This document shows, in pieces, positions 1 to 8,369 of a DNA stretch of 64,000 nucleotides. The stretch spans positions 1 through 64,000 of the forward strand of contig JAUSFM010000011.1 of the NCBI GenBank assembly GCA_030651375.1, in the 5' to 3' direction. Every line of letters starts with the position of its first letter. Position 1 is the first letter of the stretch. The DNA is from Candidatus Woesearchaeota archaeon. GTDB lineage: Archaea > Nanobdellota > Nanobdellia > Woesearchaeales > UBA12501. A program made the translations under genes and the position numbers. Under the pieces are notes generated by a model, which was given only the letters and a program-made list of their open reading frames with translations, had not been told where the DNA came from and made no database searches.

Positions 1-134
1 CAATCTTTTGCTGCGCAAAAGCTTGTATTGTGCCGGGTGGGCTTCGCGTTGCTCATCCCACCGAACACGTTGTGTGGCAAATATGGTTATCGTGTGCGCG
101 AAGCGCCGTTTTTTCCGGAGGAAAAAACGCCGTC
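1..134 (-). repeat. hairpin-rich region downstream of tRNA-Ala(CGC)
   Basis: No gene is supported here. The stretch holds two perfect hairpins: CTTTTGC/GCAAAAG (5-11 with 15-21, loop tgc) and a 10-pair stem CGTTTTTTCC/GGAAAAAACG (107-116 with 120-129, loop gga). The same kind of hairpin pair, in the same order, lies downstream of the tRNA-Arg gene at 33819-33874. On the minus strand both follow the 3' end of a tRNA, so a role in 3' processing or termination is possible (inference). A short reading frame across the region has no homology I recognise. Confidence 0.55.
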
Positions 135-215
135 CGTCGTCCACAACAGTTTTTTTGCGTTAGCAAAAAAAATGTTGGTTGTTATGGACGCGTCGGGATT
201 TGAACCCGAGGCCCC
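135..215 (-). repeat. 81-bp direct repeat, copy 1 (tRNA-Ala 3' half plus downstream hairpin)
   Basis: Positions 135-215 match 22857-22937 base for base. The repeat includes the acceptor and T-arm half of two different tRNA-Ala genes and about 50 bases downstream, including a hairpin with stem TTTTTTTGC/GCAAAAAAA. The identity extends beyond the mature tRNA, so it reflects duplication or gene conversion rather than only tRNA conservation. Confidence 0.85.
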
Positions 216-258
216 AACGTTGCGAACGTTGTGCTCTACCAGGCTGAGCTACGCGCCC
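185..258 (-). tRNA. tRNA-Ala, anticodon CGC
   Basis: On the minus strand the acceptor stem GGGCGCG pairs with CGCGTCC (one G-U), followed by discriminator A. The D-arm has TAGCTCAG, the anticodon loop reads TTCGCAA on a five-pair stem (CAACG/CGTTG), and the T-arm has GGGTTCAAATCCC. Anticodon CGC decodes GCG alanine codons. CCA is not encoded and no intron is seen. It pairs functionally with the UGC tRNA-Ala of the rRNA spacer at 22907-22980. Confidence 0.95.
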
Positions 259-326
259 AATAAGAACGTGCGTATAACAAGAGGTTTATAAAGCTGGCGG
301 CGCAGCAGTACCGTTAATTCGTCCGT

Positions 327-368
327 AACCTTTATATACAATCCGTCGTTTTCTTAACTATAGTTAAG
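327..368 (+). promoter_or_regulatory. sufB promoter with 16-bp perfect palindrome
   Basis: A TATA element (ACCTTTATATAC, 329-340) lies about 45 bases before the sufB ATG. Downstream of it, at 353-368, is the perfect palindrome CTTAACTATAGTTAAG, where transcription would start. A dyad over the start site is a classic repressor position, so this is a candidate operator for Fe-S or redox control of the SUF operon (inference). A GAGGGG ribosome-binding site follows at 372-377. Confidence 0.65.
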
Positions 369-380
369 TTTGAGGGGAAC

Positions 381-1832
381 ATGACACAAATAACCCAGTT
401 AGTGCCCAACACCAAAACAGCAACATTCGAAGACATGAAAACATTCGAAATCAATAGGGAGACCTATGACCATTTTAATGAGGAAAATCTCACGTTCAAG
501 GCAGAGGAGGGCATCACTGAAGAATTGGTGTATGTTATCTCAAAACAGAAAAACGAGCCGGACTGGATGCTGCAAAAGCGGCTCGAAGGGCTGCGATTAT
601 TCCACCAACTAAAAATGCCTGACTGGGGCCCGTCACTGAACGAACTCGACCTTTCAAAAATTCATTTCTTTGTGCTGCCTGATGCAAAACAAAATGCGCG
701 CACGTGGGATGATGTGCCTGATGACATCAAGAAAACATTTGACAAGCTCGGCATCCCTGAAGCGGAAAAAAACGCGCTCGCTGGTGTGGGCGCGCAATAC
801 GAATCACAGGTAGTCTATCACAATCTAAAAAAAGAATGGGAAGACCAAGGTGTTGTATTTCTGGACTGTGATGAAGCGCTCCAAAAATATCCTGACCTCG
901 TGAAAAAATATTTCATGACAACCTGTGTTCCAACGGGGCTCCATAAATTCGCAGCGCTCCACGCAGCGGTCTGGTCAGGAGGAACATTTATTTACATTCC
1001 CAAGGGGGTCAAACTCAAAAGCCCCTTGCAGGCATACTTCAGAATGAACGCAAAAAAAGGAGGACAATTCGAGCACACGCTCATCATTGTCGATGAAGGA
1101 GCAGAAGTGCAGTACATCGAAGGATGTTCTGCACCATCATACACGGAAAATTCCCTGCACGCCGGCTGTGTTGAAATTCACGTTCTCAAAGGCGCACGCG
1201 CGAGATACTCAAGCATTGAAAATTGGAGCAGGAATACCTACAACCTTAACACCAAGCGTGCAGTGGTGTATGAGGACGGAGTGATTGAGTGGGTCAACGG
1301 CAACATGGGCAGCCATGTGACCATGCTGTACCCATGCTCAATTCTTCTTGGCGACCGTTCAAAATCAGACTTTATCGGCATCGCCTTTGCAGGCAAAGGA
1401 CAAAATCAGGACACGGGCTGCAAGACAATTCATGTCGGAAAAAACACGGGCTCAACCATCCTGTCAAAATCTATCAGCAAAGAAGGAGGCATCACGAGCT
1501 ACCGCGGCTTGTTAAGCATCAAGCCCAGCGCAAAAAACGCGACCTCAAGCGTGAAGTGCGACGCGCTGATGATGGACAGCGAATCACAATCAAACACGTA
1601 CCCGTACATGGACATTAAAGACAGCAGCGCCGAAATTGCGCATGAAGCAACCGTCGGAAAAATTAGCGAAGAACAAATTTTTTATCTCATGAGCCGCGGA
1701 CTTGATGAAGACACCGCAACCCAAATGATTGTGTCCGGCTTTATTGAGCCGATTGTCAAACAACTCCCTTTGGAATATGCCGTCGAGCTGAACCGACTCA
1801 TTGAATTGGAAATGGAAGGCTCGCTCGGATAA
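381..1832 (+). CDS. sufB: Fe-S cluster scaffold protein SufB
   Basis: This 483-residue protein is the usual length for SufB, the core of the SufBCD scaffold on which Fe-S clusters are built in the cytoplasm. The C-terminal half is a right-handed beta-helix core with family-typical stretches such as SSVKCDALMMD, SNTYPYMDI and AEIAHEATVGKISEEQIFYL. It is the first gene of an operon with sufD, sufS, a nitroreductase, a U-type scaffold and sufC, all on the plus strand with gaps of about 15 bases or overlaps. The ATG at 381 has a GAGGGG site upstream and fits the TATA box spacing. Confidence 0.97.
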   Translation: MTQITQLVPNTKTATFEDMKTFEINRETYDHFNEENLTFKAEEGITEELVYVISKQKNEPDWMLQKRLEGLRLFHQLKMPDWGPSLNELDLSKIHFFVLPDAKQNARTWDDVPDDIKKTFDKLGIPEAEKNALAGVGAQYESQVVYHNLKKEWEDQGVVFLDCDEALQKYPDLVKKYFMTTCVPTGLHKFAALHAAVWSGGTFIYIPKGVKLKSPLQAYFRMNAKKGGQFEHTLIIVDEGAEVQYIEGCSAPSYTENSLHAGCVEIHVLKGARARYSSIENWSRNTYNLNTKRAVVYEDGVIEWVNGNMGSHVTMLYPCSILLGDRSKSDFIGIAFAGKGQNQDTGCKTIHVGKNTGSTILSKSISKEGGITSYRGLLSIKPSAKNATSSVKCDALMMDSESQSNTYPYMDIKDSSAEIAHEATVGKISEEQIFYLMSRGLDEDTATQMIVSGFIEPIVKQLPLEYAVELNRLIELEMEGSLG

Positions 1833-1845
1833 TTCTGGTGACACT

Positions 1846-3015
1846 ATGCACACAAAGATATCGCCCTTTTTTGAAAACGAACCGGAATGGCTTGTTCGAT
1901 ACCGACAGGACGCAAGAGAAAAAATAATCAAGACCGCTCTTCCATTATTTCGCCACGGATTGAGCATTTCGATTGATCCAATGTTTGACTTTGAGAGGAT
2001 TGTGACAAAGCAGATAACACCGCACAGGATTATCAAGGTGAATACTGGAAACGCGCAGGTGTTTGAAGGCGCGGAAGTCTTTTCCAGTCCCTACACTGCT
2101 TTTCTTGCTTCTTTTTTTAGTGATGAATGGAAAGACGCTGACGACGAAAACAAACTGTATTATCTCAATCAAGCGGGAATGAACGACTTTGTGTTGATTG
2201 TACTGCCCAAAAACAGCGAACAAACACAATCGATCGAAATCAATACGGACATCATCGAAACACCCCACATAACAACCATTCTCATTCTCGCCGAACAACA
2301 GAGCAAGGGAAAAATAGTCATCACCAAAAAATACGAAACCGATGGCTACTGCGCAGAAACCATTCGCGCCATCGCACAACAAGGAAGCACGGTGGAAATC
2401 ATCACGCTTGAACACGGCACGGGAAAAAGCATTGCCATTGAAAAACGAAAAGCACGTGTGCACAAAAATGCAACTGTTAATTGGGTTGATGTTCGCCTCG
2501 GAACTGAATACACCAAAAACGAGATTGTGACATCACTGGCTGAAGAAGGCGCTTCGACAAAAAATACCGTGCTCTATCTTGCCCGCCACAAACAAAAATA
2601 TGATATTTTTACCTCGTCACGCCACGATGCACCCCGCACCACTTCAGATATTTTCACCCGCGGCGTGCTCAACGATCAATCAAAAGGACTTAGCAGGGGA
2701 CTTGTACATATCGGCATAAACGCAGCCGGCTCCAACGGATACGAAAAACAAGACGCCCTGCTTTTGAGTGATACCGCAGAAGCAGATGCCATTCCCAATC
2801 TTGAAATCAACAACCATGACGTCAAGTGCAGCCACGGCTCAACCGTCGGCCCCATTAACCCGGAAAAAATGTTTTACCTCATGAGCAAGGGGCTAGGAAA
2901 AAAAGACGCGCAACAACTTATCGTTGAAGGATATTTTACACCAGTGATTGAAACATTTACTGATGAGGCGCTCAAAGAAAAAGTGCGGGAAACTATACGC
3001 GAGGCGCTGGCATGA
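1846..3015 (+). CDS. sufD: Fe-S cluster assembly protein SufD
   Basis: This 389-residue SufB/SufD-family protein is the partner of SufB in the SufBC2D complex. Its C-terminal segment has the family signature NHDVKCSHGSTVGPINPEKM followed by FYLMSKGL. The start is set at the ATG at 1846, preceded by GGTGAC, because the longer reading frame would run back into sufB. Its stop overlaps the sufS start in an ATGA junction, which suggests translational coupling. It is more divergent than SufB, as usual for SufD. Confidence 0.93.
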   Translation: MHTKISPFFENEPEWLVRYRQDAREKIIKTALPLFRHGLSISIDPMFDFERIVTKQITPHRIIKVNTGNAQVFEGAEVFSSPYTAFLASFFSDEWKDADDENKLYYLNQAGMNDFVLIVLPKNSEQTQSIEINTDIIETPHITTILILAEQQSKGKIVITKKYETDGYCAETIRAIAQQGSTVEIITLEHGTGKSIAIEKRKARVHKNATVNWVDVRLGTEYTKNEIVTSLAEEGASTKNTVLYLARHKQKYDIFTSSRHDAPRTTSDIFTRGVLNDQSKGLSRGLVHIGINAAGSNGYEKQDALLLSDTAEADAIPNLEINNHDVKCSHGSTVGPINPEKMFYLMSKGLGKKDAQQLIVEGYFTPVIETFTDEALKEKVRETIREALA

Positions 3016-4244
3016 TAACCGACCAACAAACCCAAGAGCTGCGCAAAGACTTCCCACTCTTGCGAACGAAAATGAACGACAAGAAGTTGGTTTACTTAGA
3101 CAATGCTGCGACCACCCAAAAACCAAAACAGGTCATCCAAGCAATCAAAGAATTTTATGAAAAAGACAATGCGAATATCCACCGTGGTATTTACACGTTG
3201 AGTGAACAAGCAACACAAAGGTATGAAGACGCAAAAAAAACAGTCGCTGGATTTATCAACGCTCGGCCAGACGAAATCATCTGTACGAGAAGCACAACAG
3301 AATCACTCAACCTGCTTGCCTTCACGCTGCCTGAATTATTCACCGGCAAAGATGAAAGAACCGAAATCGTGCTCACCGAGATGGAACACCATGCGAACCT
3401 CGTGCCATGGCAGCAGGTTGCAAAGAGAAAAGGATGGACGCTGAAATTCATTCGGATGAAAGAGGATTTCACGCTTGACTATGAGGACGCAAAGAAAAAG
3501 ATATCAGAAAAAACAGCGATTGTTTCAGTCGGGCATGTTTCAAATGCACTTGGCACAATAAATGATGTTGAAACGATATGCCGAATCGCGCACGAAAAAG
3601 GGGCATTGTTCATTGTCGATGCTGCCCAAAGTGCGCCGCACATGCCGATTGACGCCAAAAAGATTGGCTGTGACTTCCTCGCATTTTCCGGCCACAAGAT
3701 GTGTGGACCAACCGGTATCGGCGTGCTGTTTGGCAGAAAAGAACTCCTTGAAAAAATGCCGCCATTCAACACCGGCGGTGATATGATTCGAAAAGTCACC
3801 TACGAAAATGCTGAATGGAACGACGTGCCGATGAAATTTGAAGCCGGTACACCAAATATTGCTGGAGCAATCGGACTTGCCGCAGCAATCGAGTATCTGA
3901 AAAAAATTGGCATGGAAAACATCGAGGCGCATGAAAAAGAACTCTTGAAATACACACTGGAAAAAATAAAAAAAGTAGAGAACATCACCATCTACAACGC
4001 AGGCATCGAAAACAGCAGCGGCATCCTCTCGTTCAACTTCAAGAATATCCATGCGCACGACGTCGCCGCGGTATTGAGCGATGAGGGCATCTGCATTCGC
4101 GGCGGCCACCATTGTGCCATGCCGCTGATGAACAAGCTCGGCATTGCAGGCACTGCCCGCGCAAGCTTTTATTTGTACAACACGACGAAAGACATCGATA
4201 GGTTTATTAATGCACTTAAAAAAATACAAAAACTATTCAGGTGA
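3012..4244 (+). CDS. sufS: cysteine desulfurase SufS
   Basis: This 410-residue PLP enzyme takes sulfur from L-cysteine to form a persulfide for cluster assembly. The PLP lysine is in SGHKMCGP (Lys229) and the catalytic cysteine in GGHHCAMP (Cys368); the N-terminal YLDNAATTQKP motif is typical of class-V aminotransferase-fold desulfurases. The RGGHHC context marks the group II SufS/CsdA type rather than IscS. The start overlaps the sufD stop (ATGA). Confidence 0.96.
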   Translation: MITDQQTQELRKDFPLLRTKMNDKKLVYLDNAATTQKPKQVIQAIKEFYEKDNANIHRGIYTLSEQATQRYEDAKKTVAGFINARPDEIICTRSTTESLNLLAFTLPELFTGKDERTEIVLTEMEHHANLVPWQQVAKRKGWTLKFIRMKEDFTLDYEDAKKKISEKTAIVSVGHVSNALGTINDVETICRIAHEKGALFIVDAAQSAPHMPIDAKKIGCDFLAFSGHKMCGPTGIGVLFGRKELLEKMPPFNTGGDMIRKVTYENAEWNDVPMKFEAGTPNIAGAIGLAAAIEYLKKIGMENIEAHEKELLKYTLEKIKKVENITIYNAGIENSSGILSFNFKNIHAHDVAAVLSDEGICIRGGHHCAMPLMNKLGIAGTARASFYLYNTTKDIDRFINALKKIQKLFR

Positions 4245-4248
4245 AACC

Positions 4249-4812
4249 ATGAGAAAAACAGATCATCCAATTGATGAATTATTTGTGAAGCGCTGGTCGC
4301 CCCGCGCCATGAGTAATGAACCAGTGAGCAAAGAAGAACTAATGACACTGTTTGAAGCAGCGCGTTGGGCGCCATCATCGTACAACAACCAGCCGTGGCG
4401 ATTTGTGTATGCGCTGAAAAACACGCCGCACTGGGACACGCTGTTTAACCTGCTGGTTGACTTCAACAAGGGCTGGTGCAAAAATGCTGGCGCGCTCGTC
4501 GTCATTATTTCAAAAAAAACATTTGACCACAATGGAAAGCCAGCACGCACCCACAGCTTTGATACCGGCGCTGCGTGGGAAAACCTTTCATTGCAGGGCA
4601 CGCTAAAAGGGCTTGCAGTACACGGAATGGAAGGATTTGATTACGACAAGGCACACAAAGAATTGAAGATTCCAGATGACCACACTATTGAAGCGATGTT
4701 TGCAGTTGGTAAACACGGCAGAAAAGAAGATCTTGCTCCTGAAATGCAGAAGGGGGAAGCACCGAATGACCGCAAGAAAGTGACTGAATTCATTTTTGAA
4801 GGAACAATGTGA
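4249..4812 (+). CDS. nitroreductase-family flavoprotein inside the SUF operon
   Basis: This 187-residue protein has the nitroreductase fold signature near its N terminus: RWSPRAM followed by LFEAARWAPSSYNNQPWRF, which binds FMN and NAD(P)H in the family. The ATG at 4249 is four bases after the sufS stop, with AGGTGA overlapping that stop; the longer frame upstream lies inside sufS. Its substrate is unknown. Lying between the desulfurase and the scaffold suggests it may supply electrons for cluster assembly or serve redox stress, but that is inference. Confidence 0.9.
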   Translation: MRKTDHPIDELFVKRWSPRAMSNEPVSKEELMTLFEAARWAPSSYNNQPWRFVYALKNTPHWDTLFNLLVDFNKGWCKNAGALVVIISKKTFDHNGKPARTHSFDTGAAWENLSLQGTLKGLAVHGMEGFDYDKAHKELKIPDDHTIEAMFAVGKHGRKEDLAPEMQKGEAPNDRKKVTEFIFEGTM

Positions 4813-5196
4813 ATGACTATGGAAGCAACACTCGCACGAGAACTGTATCAGGAACATATCATTGACCTGTTCAAGCACCCGCATAATTTTGGCATGTTGC
4901 AGGAAGCAACGCACTGCCACACGGAAAATAATCCGCTATGCGGTGATGAAGTAACCATGCAGGTGGTGATGAAAAACGAAAAAATTGAGAATGTTCGTTT
5001 TACGGGCCATGGCTGTGCGATTTCAACGGCATCGGCATCGCTTGTCACCGACAAGGTAAAGGGAATGAGCAAAACCGACGTCGTGAAAATGACCACTGGT
5101 GACGTCTTAGAAATGCTCATGATTCCTATCGGCCCGGTGCGACTGAAGTGCGCGTTGCTGGCGCTGGAAACAATTCAGAAAACAGTACAGATGTGA
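4813..5196 (+). CDS. sufU: U-type Fe-S scaffold / sulfur acceptor (SufU/IscU family)
   Basis: This 127-residue protein has the three conserved cysteines of U-type proteins: Cys43 (NPLCGDEV), Cys68 (GHGCAIS) and Cys113 (RLKCALLAL), plus Asp45. In SufU they bind zinc and accept sulfur from SufS; in IscU they hold the nascent cluster. The next codon after the nitroreductase stop is its ATG (4813); the ATG at 4819 is an alternative. Presence beside sufS and sufC favours a SufU-like role, but I cannot separate SufU from IscU without an alignment. Confidence 0.9.
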   Translation: MTMEATLARELYQEHIIDLFKHPHNFGMLQEATHCHTENNPLCGDEVTMQVVMKNEKIENVRFTGHGCAISTASASLVTDKVKGMSKTDVVKMTTGDVLEMLMIPIGPVRLKCALLALETIQKTVQM

Positions 5197-5198
5197 AC

Positions 5199-5936
5199 AT
5201 GGCACTGCTTGAAATAAAAGATTTGCACGCCGCCGTGGACGGCAAAGAGATACTCAAAGGAGTAAACCTCACGCTTGAACTCGGAACCATCAACGCGCTC
5301 ATGGGGCCAAATGGTTCAGGAAAAAGCACGTTGTCGAATGTACTAATGGGCCACCCAAAATATAAGGTAACCAGCGGCAAGATATTTTTTAACGGTGAGG
5401 AGATGACTGAACTGTCACCGGATGAACGGGCGAAGAAGGGATTATTTTTGTCATTCCAGTACCCCTGCGAAATTCCCGGTGTGACGATTTCAAATTTCTT
5501 GCGGAGTGCACTAAATAGTGTCAAAAACAAAAAGATTTCAGTCCTCGATTTCAAGAAATTGCTGCATGAGAAAATGGAGCTGCTGAAGATGGACAAAAAT
5601 ATCGCGACGCGATATTTGAATGAGGGTTTCTCTGGGGGCGAGAAAAAACGGGCGGAGATACTTCAACTTGCAGTGCTCGAGCCAACGCTTGCGATACTGG
5701 ATGAAACGGATTCAGGGCTTGATATTGACGCACTACGCACGGTTGCTGAAGGCGTCAACAAATTCATGACGCCGGAGAAATGCATTTTGATTATCACGCA
5801 TTACAAACGGATTCTTGAATATGTCAAACCTGACAAATTATTTATTATGGTTAATGGAAAGATCGCATTATCGGGCACCGGCGAACTGGTTGACCAGCTC
5901 GAAGAGAAGGGTTATGGATGGATTGAGGAGGATTAA
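5199..5936 (+). CDS. sufC: Fe-S assembly ATPase SufC
   Basis: This 245-residue ABC-type ATPase energises the SufBCD scaffold. It has Walker A GPNGSGKST (residues 36-44), the SufC-type signature FSGGEKKRAEILQ and a Walker B ending AILDETDSGLD. The start is the ATG at 5199, two bases after the scaffold gene stop; the longer frame extends into that gene. It is the last SUF gene and its 3' end overlaps the converging livF by four bases. Finding sufC last instead of first is a rearrangement of the common sufCBD order. Confidence 0.96.
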   Translation: MALLEIKDLHAAVDGKEILKGVNLTLELGTINALMGPNGSGKSTLSNVLMGHPKYKVTSGKIFFNGEEMTELSPDERAKKGLFLSFQYPCEIPGVTISNFLRSALNSVKNKKISVLDFKKLLHEKMELLKMDKNIATRYLNEGFSGGEKKRAEILQLAVLEPTLAILDETDSGLDIDALRTVAEGVNKFMTPEKCILIITHYKRILEYVKPDKLFIMVNGKIALSGTGELVDQLEEKGYGWIEED

Positions 5937-6679
5937 GCCCCGCCCAAATACAGCTTCGCCACGCGCTTGTCGTGCAGTAATTTTTTCGCGTCGCCCGACA
6001 AACGGTTTTTTCCCAATTCCAAAACGTAGGCATAGTGCGACAAGGCAAGGCTCAGCCGCGCATTCTGTTCAACAACCAGAACAGAGATGCCATCCTTCCG
6101 GTTTATTTCAACAATTTTCTTGAAAATCTGCTGTTTCAGATGGGGACTTAAACCGAGAGAAGGTTCATCAAGCAGCAACAAGCGCGGCTTCATCAACAAT
6201 GCACGCCCCATCGCAAGCATCTGCTGTTCGCCGCCGGAAAGAAGGCCTGCTTTTTTGTTCTGCCGTTGGTGAAGTAGGGGAAAGCGTAAAAAAATTTCTT
6301 CGATTTCTTTTTCAATCGGCTCGTCGCGGATGTAGGCGCCCAGTTCTAAATTCTCACGCACTGTGAGGTTCGGAAACACACTTCTCCCCTGCGGCACAAT
6401 AGCTATACCATGACGGACAATTTTATCGGGCGCACATGTTCGAATGTGCTTTCCGTCAAAAATAATATTGCCATGATTTTTCTTGACCAGCCCAAAAATA
6501 TTTTTCAGCACGGTCGATTTTCCCGCGCCATTCGGGCCGATGATGCAGACCATCTCGCCCGGATACACTTTCAGTGAAACATCATGCAAGACTTGTACGC
6601 GATCGTACCATGCGTCGAGATGAGCAATCTCAAGCAATGGTTTTCCCGTTCGTTGTTGTTTTTGGTTTGTTTTTTTCAT
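5933..6679 (-). CDS. livF: branched-chain amino acid ABC transporter ATPase LivF
   Basis: This 248-residue ABC ATPase has Walker A GPNGAGKST, signature LSGGEQQMLAMGRALL and Walker B LLLLDEPSLGLSP. The GPNGAGKSTVLKNIFGL context and the short helical domain are typical of LivF. It is the last of livH-livM-livG-livF, each separated by one base or overlapping. The complex imports leucine, isoleucine, valine or related amino acids across the membrane. Substrate choice within the HAAT family cannot be read from the ATPase. Confidence 0.94.
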   Translation of the reverse strand: MKKTNQKQQRTGKPLLEIAHLDAWYDRVQVLHDVSLKVYPGEMVCIIGPNGAGKSTVLKNIFGLVKKNHGNIIFDGKHIRTCAPDKIVRHGIAIVPQGRSVFPNLTVRENLELGAYIRDEPIEKEIEEIFLRFPLLHQRQNKKAGLLSGGEQQMLAMGRALLMKPRLLLLDEPSLGLSPHLKQQIFKKIVEINRKDGISVLVVEQNARLSLALSHYAYVLELGKNRLSGDAKKLLHDKRVAKLYLGGA

Positions 6680-6680
6680 C

Positions 6681-7457
6681 TTACGTCACAATTTTTGTGT
6701 CAATGCCGCCAAGATAAGCGTCCAGCACTTTTTTATTTTTCCGCACCTGCGCGGGAGTTCCAACTGCAATTTCCTTGCCATAGTCCAAGACGACAACGGT
6801 GTCGCACAGACCCATGACAAATTCCATGTTGTGCTCGATGAGAAGTATTGTTTTTCCCTGACGCCGCAGTTTTTTCAGCAGCTCGCTGATTTTTGCGAGC
6901 ATTGTCAGATTGACGCCAGCAGCCGGCTCATCAAGAAGCAGAATTTCAGGCTCGCCAACTAATGCGCGTGCAATCTCAAGCAGTTTTTGCTGGCCGTAGC
7001 TCAAATTTTTTGCCAGCTCATCTTTTTTTGCCGTAAGCCCGACGAATTCCAAGAACGACATGCACTGTGTTTCGTGCTGGCGCTCTTCAGCAGCAAGCGA
7101 AGGGATGCGAAAGAGCGCATCGGCAATTCCTTCACGCTCATTTTTTCGCCCGAGCATCATGTTATCAATGACGGTCATGTTTGGAAACAGGCGAATGGAT
7201 TGAAAAGTTCTGCTGATGCCCCGGCGTGCAACGCTGTCAGGGGAACTACCGCCAATCGCAACGCCGTCGAGCAAGACGTGCCCGCTGGTCGGAGTAAGAA
7301 AGCCAGTGATAATATTGAAAACGGTTGTTTTCCCCGCACCATTCGGCCCGATGAGGCCGACAATTTTTCCTTCAGGAACAGAAAAAGAACACGCGTCAAC
7401 GGCTTTGATGCCGCCGAAATCTTTTGAAAGATGGCGTACTGTAAGGATGTTTCTCAT
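6681..7457 (-). CDS. livG: branched-chain amino acid ABC transporter ATPase LivG
   Basis: This 258-residue ATPase has Walker A IGPNGAGKTT, signature LSYGQQKLLEIARAL and Walker B LLLDEPAAGVN, the LivG pattern. The ATG at 7457 overlaps the livM stop (ATGA), so I prefer it to the longer frame. LivG and LivF form the nucleotide-binding pair under the LivH/LivM permeases. One base separates its stop from the livF start. Confidence 0.94.
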   Translation of the reverse strand: MRNILTVRHLSKDFGGIKAVDACSFSVPEGKIVGLIGPNGAGKTTVFNIITGFLTPTSGHVLLDGVAIGGSSPDSVARRGISRTFQSIRLFPNMTVIDNMMLGRKNEREGIADALFRIPSLAAEERQHETQCMSFLEFVGLTAKKDELAKNLSYGQQKLLEIARALVGEPEILLLDEPAAGVNLTMLAKISELLKKLRRQGKTILLIEHNMEFVMGLCDTVVVLDYGKEIAVGTPAQVRKNKKVLDAYLGGIDTKIVT

Positions 7458-8368
7458 GCAGACACCCCCCGCACTCGGTGCCACCAGTGCAGGATTTTTT
7501 TTCGAAGCGAGCCCTCGCTAACAAGTCCATTTGGTCTGAAATGCATCATCAAAATAAGTATAACGCTGTAGATAATGTCCCGCAGTGCTGCCATGATATC
7601 CGTTGGCAATTTGATGAAACGCAGAGGTTCAGGAAGAATAACGAGAATAATCGCACCGATGATGGAACCGGCAAGACTGCCCATGCCGCCGAGCACAACC
7701 ATGGCAACCATGAGCACGGTTTCAAAAAAGGAAAAGGTTGTCGGATCAATGAAGGTGATGTAGTGCGCATATAAGCTGCCGGCGACACCGGCAAACGCTG
7801 CGCCAATCGTCAGCGCAAACAGCTTGTACCTGACGACGTTTTTACCGAGGGACTGCGCGGCAATTTCGTCTTCGCGGATTGCGCGCAGCACGCGGCCGAA
7901 GGGCGAATGGACAATGCGGTGAATCAGAAAGACAACAATACTGGTGACAACAATCGCGAGGATGAGAAAATCCTGCGTGTCAGTAAACCGGAAACCAAAT
8001 AATTCCGGCTTGGGAATGCCGGGAATACCGAGTGGTCCGCGTGTAAGAGACGACCAGTTTTTCATCAGCGAACGAACAATTTCACCAAAGCCCAGCGTTG
8101 CAATCGCCAGATAATCACCGCGCAGCCGCAGGCAGGGAATACCGATCAAAAGGCCGGCAACTCCCGCAAGTACCACACCGCCGGCGAGTGAGGCGAGCCA
8201 TGAAAAGCCCAGCACTTTTGCCAACAATGCAGAGGTGTACGCGCCAATGCCGAAAAACGCGACGTGGCCGAGGTTGAGCATGCCCGTGAATCCGAGAATG
8301 ATATTCAAACTGGCGCTGAGTATCACATAGATACAGATGAGGATGCCGAGGTGTTCAAAATATCCCAT
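7454..8368 (-). CDS. livM: branched-chain amino acid ABC transporter permease LivM
   Basis: This 304-residue permease of the BPD_transp_2 family has about eight to ten membrane segments and the cytoplasmic EAA-like stretch GRVLRAIREDEIAAQSLG seen in LivM. The ATG at 8368 follows the livH stop by one base. A longer frame to 8710 lies inside livH and was discarded. Its C-terminal basic tail follows FRPNGLVSEGSLRK, a common LivM end. Confidence 0.93.
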   Translation of the reverse strand: MGYFEHLGILICIYVILSASLNIILGFTGMLNLGHVAFFGIGAYTSALLAKVLGFSWLASLAGGVVLAGVAGLLIGIPCLRLRGDYLAIATLGFGEIVRSLMKNWSSLTRGPLGIPGIPKPELFGFRFTDTQDFLILAIVVTSIVVFLIHRIVHSPFGRVLRAIREDEIAAQSLGKNVVRYKLFALTIGAAFAGVAGSLYAHYITFIDPTTFSFFETVLMVAMVVLGGMGSLAGSIIGAIILVILPEPLRFIKLPTDIMAALRDIIYSVILILMMHFRPNGLVSEGSLRKKILHWWHRVRGVSA

Positions 8369-8369
8369 G

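Noticed and set aside
28-291. 87-codon frame over the first tRNA-Ala
   Set aside because: It runs through the tRNA gene and the hairpins on the opposite strand and lacks protein character.
1087-1284. Small frames inside sufB and other SUF genes
   Set aside because: Shadows of clearly assigned genes.
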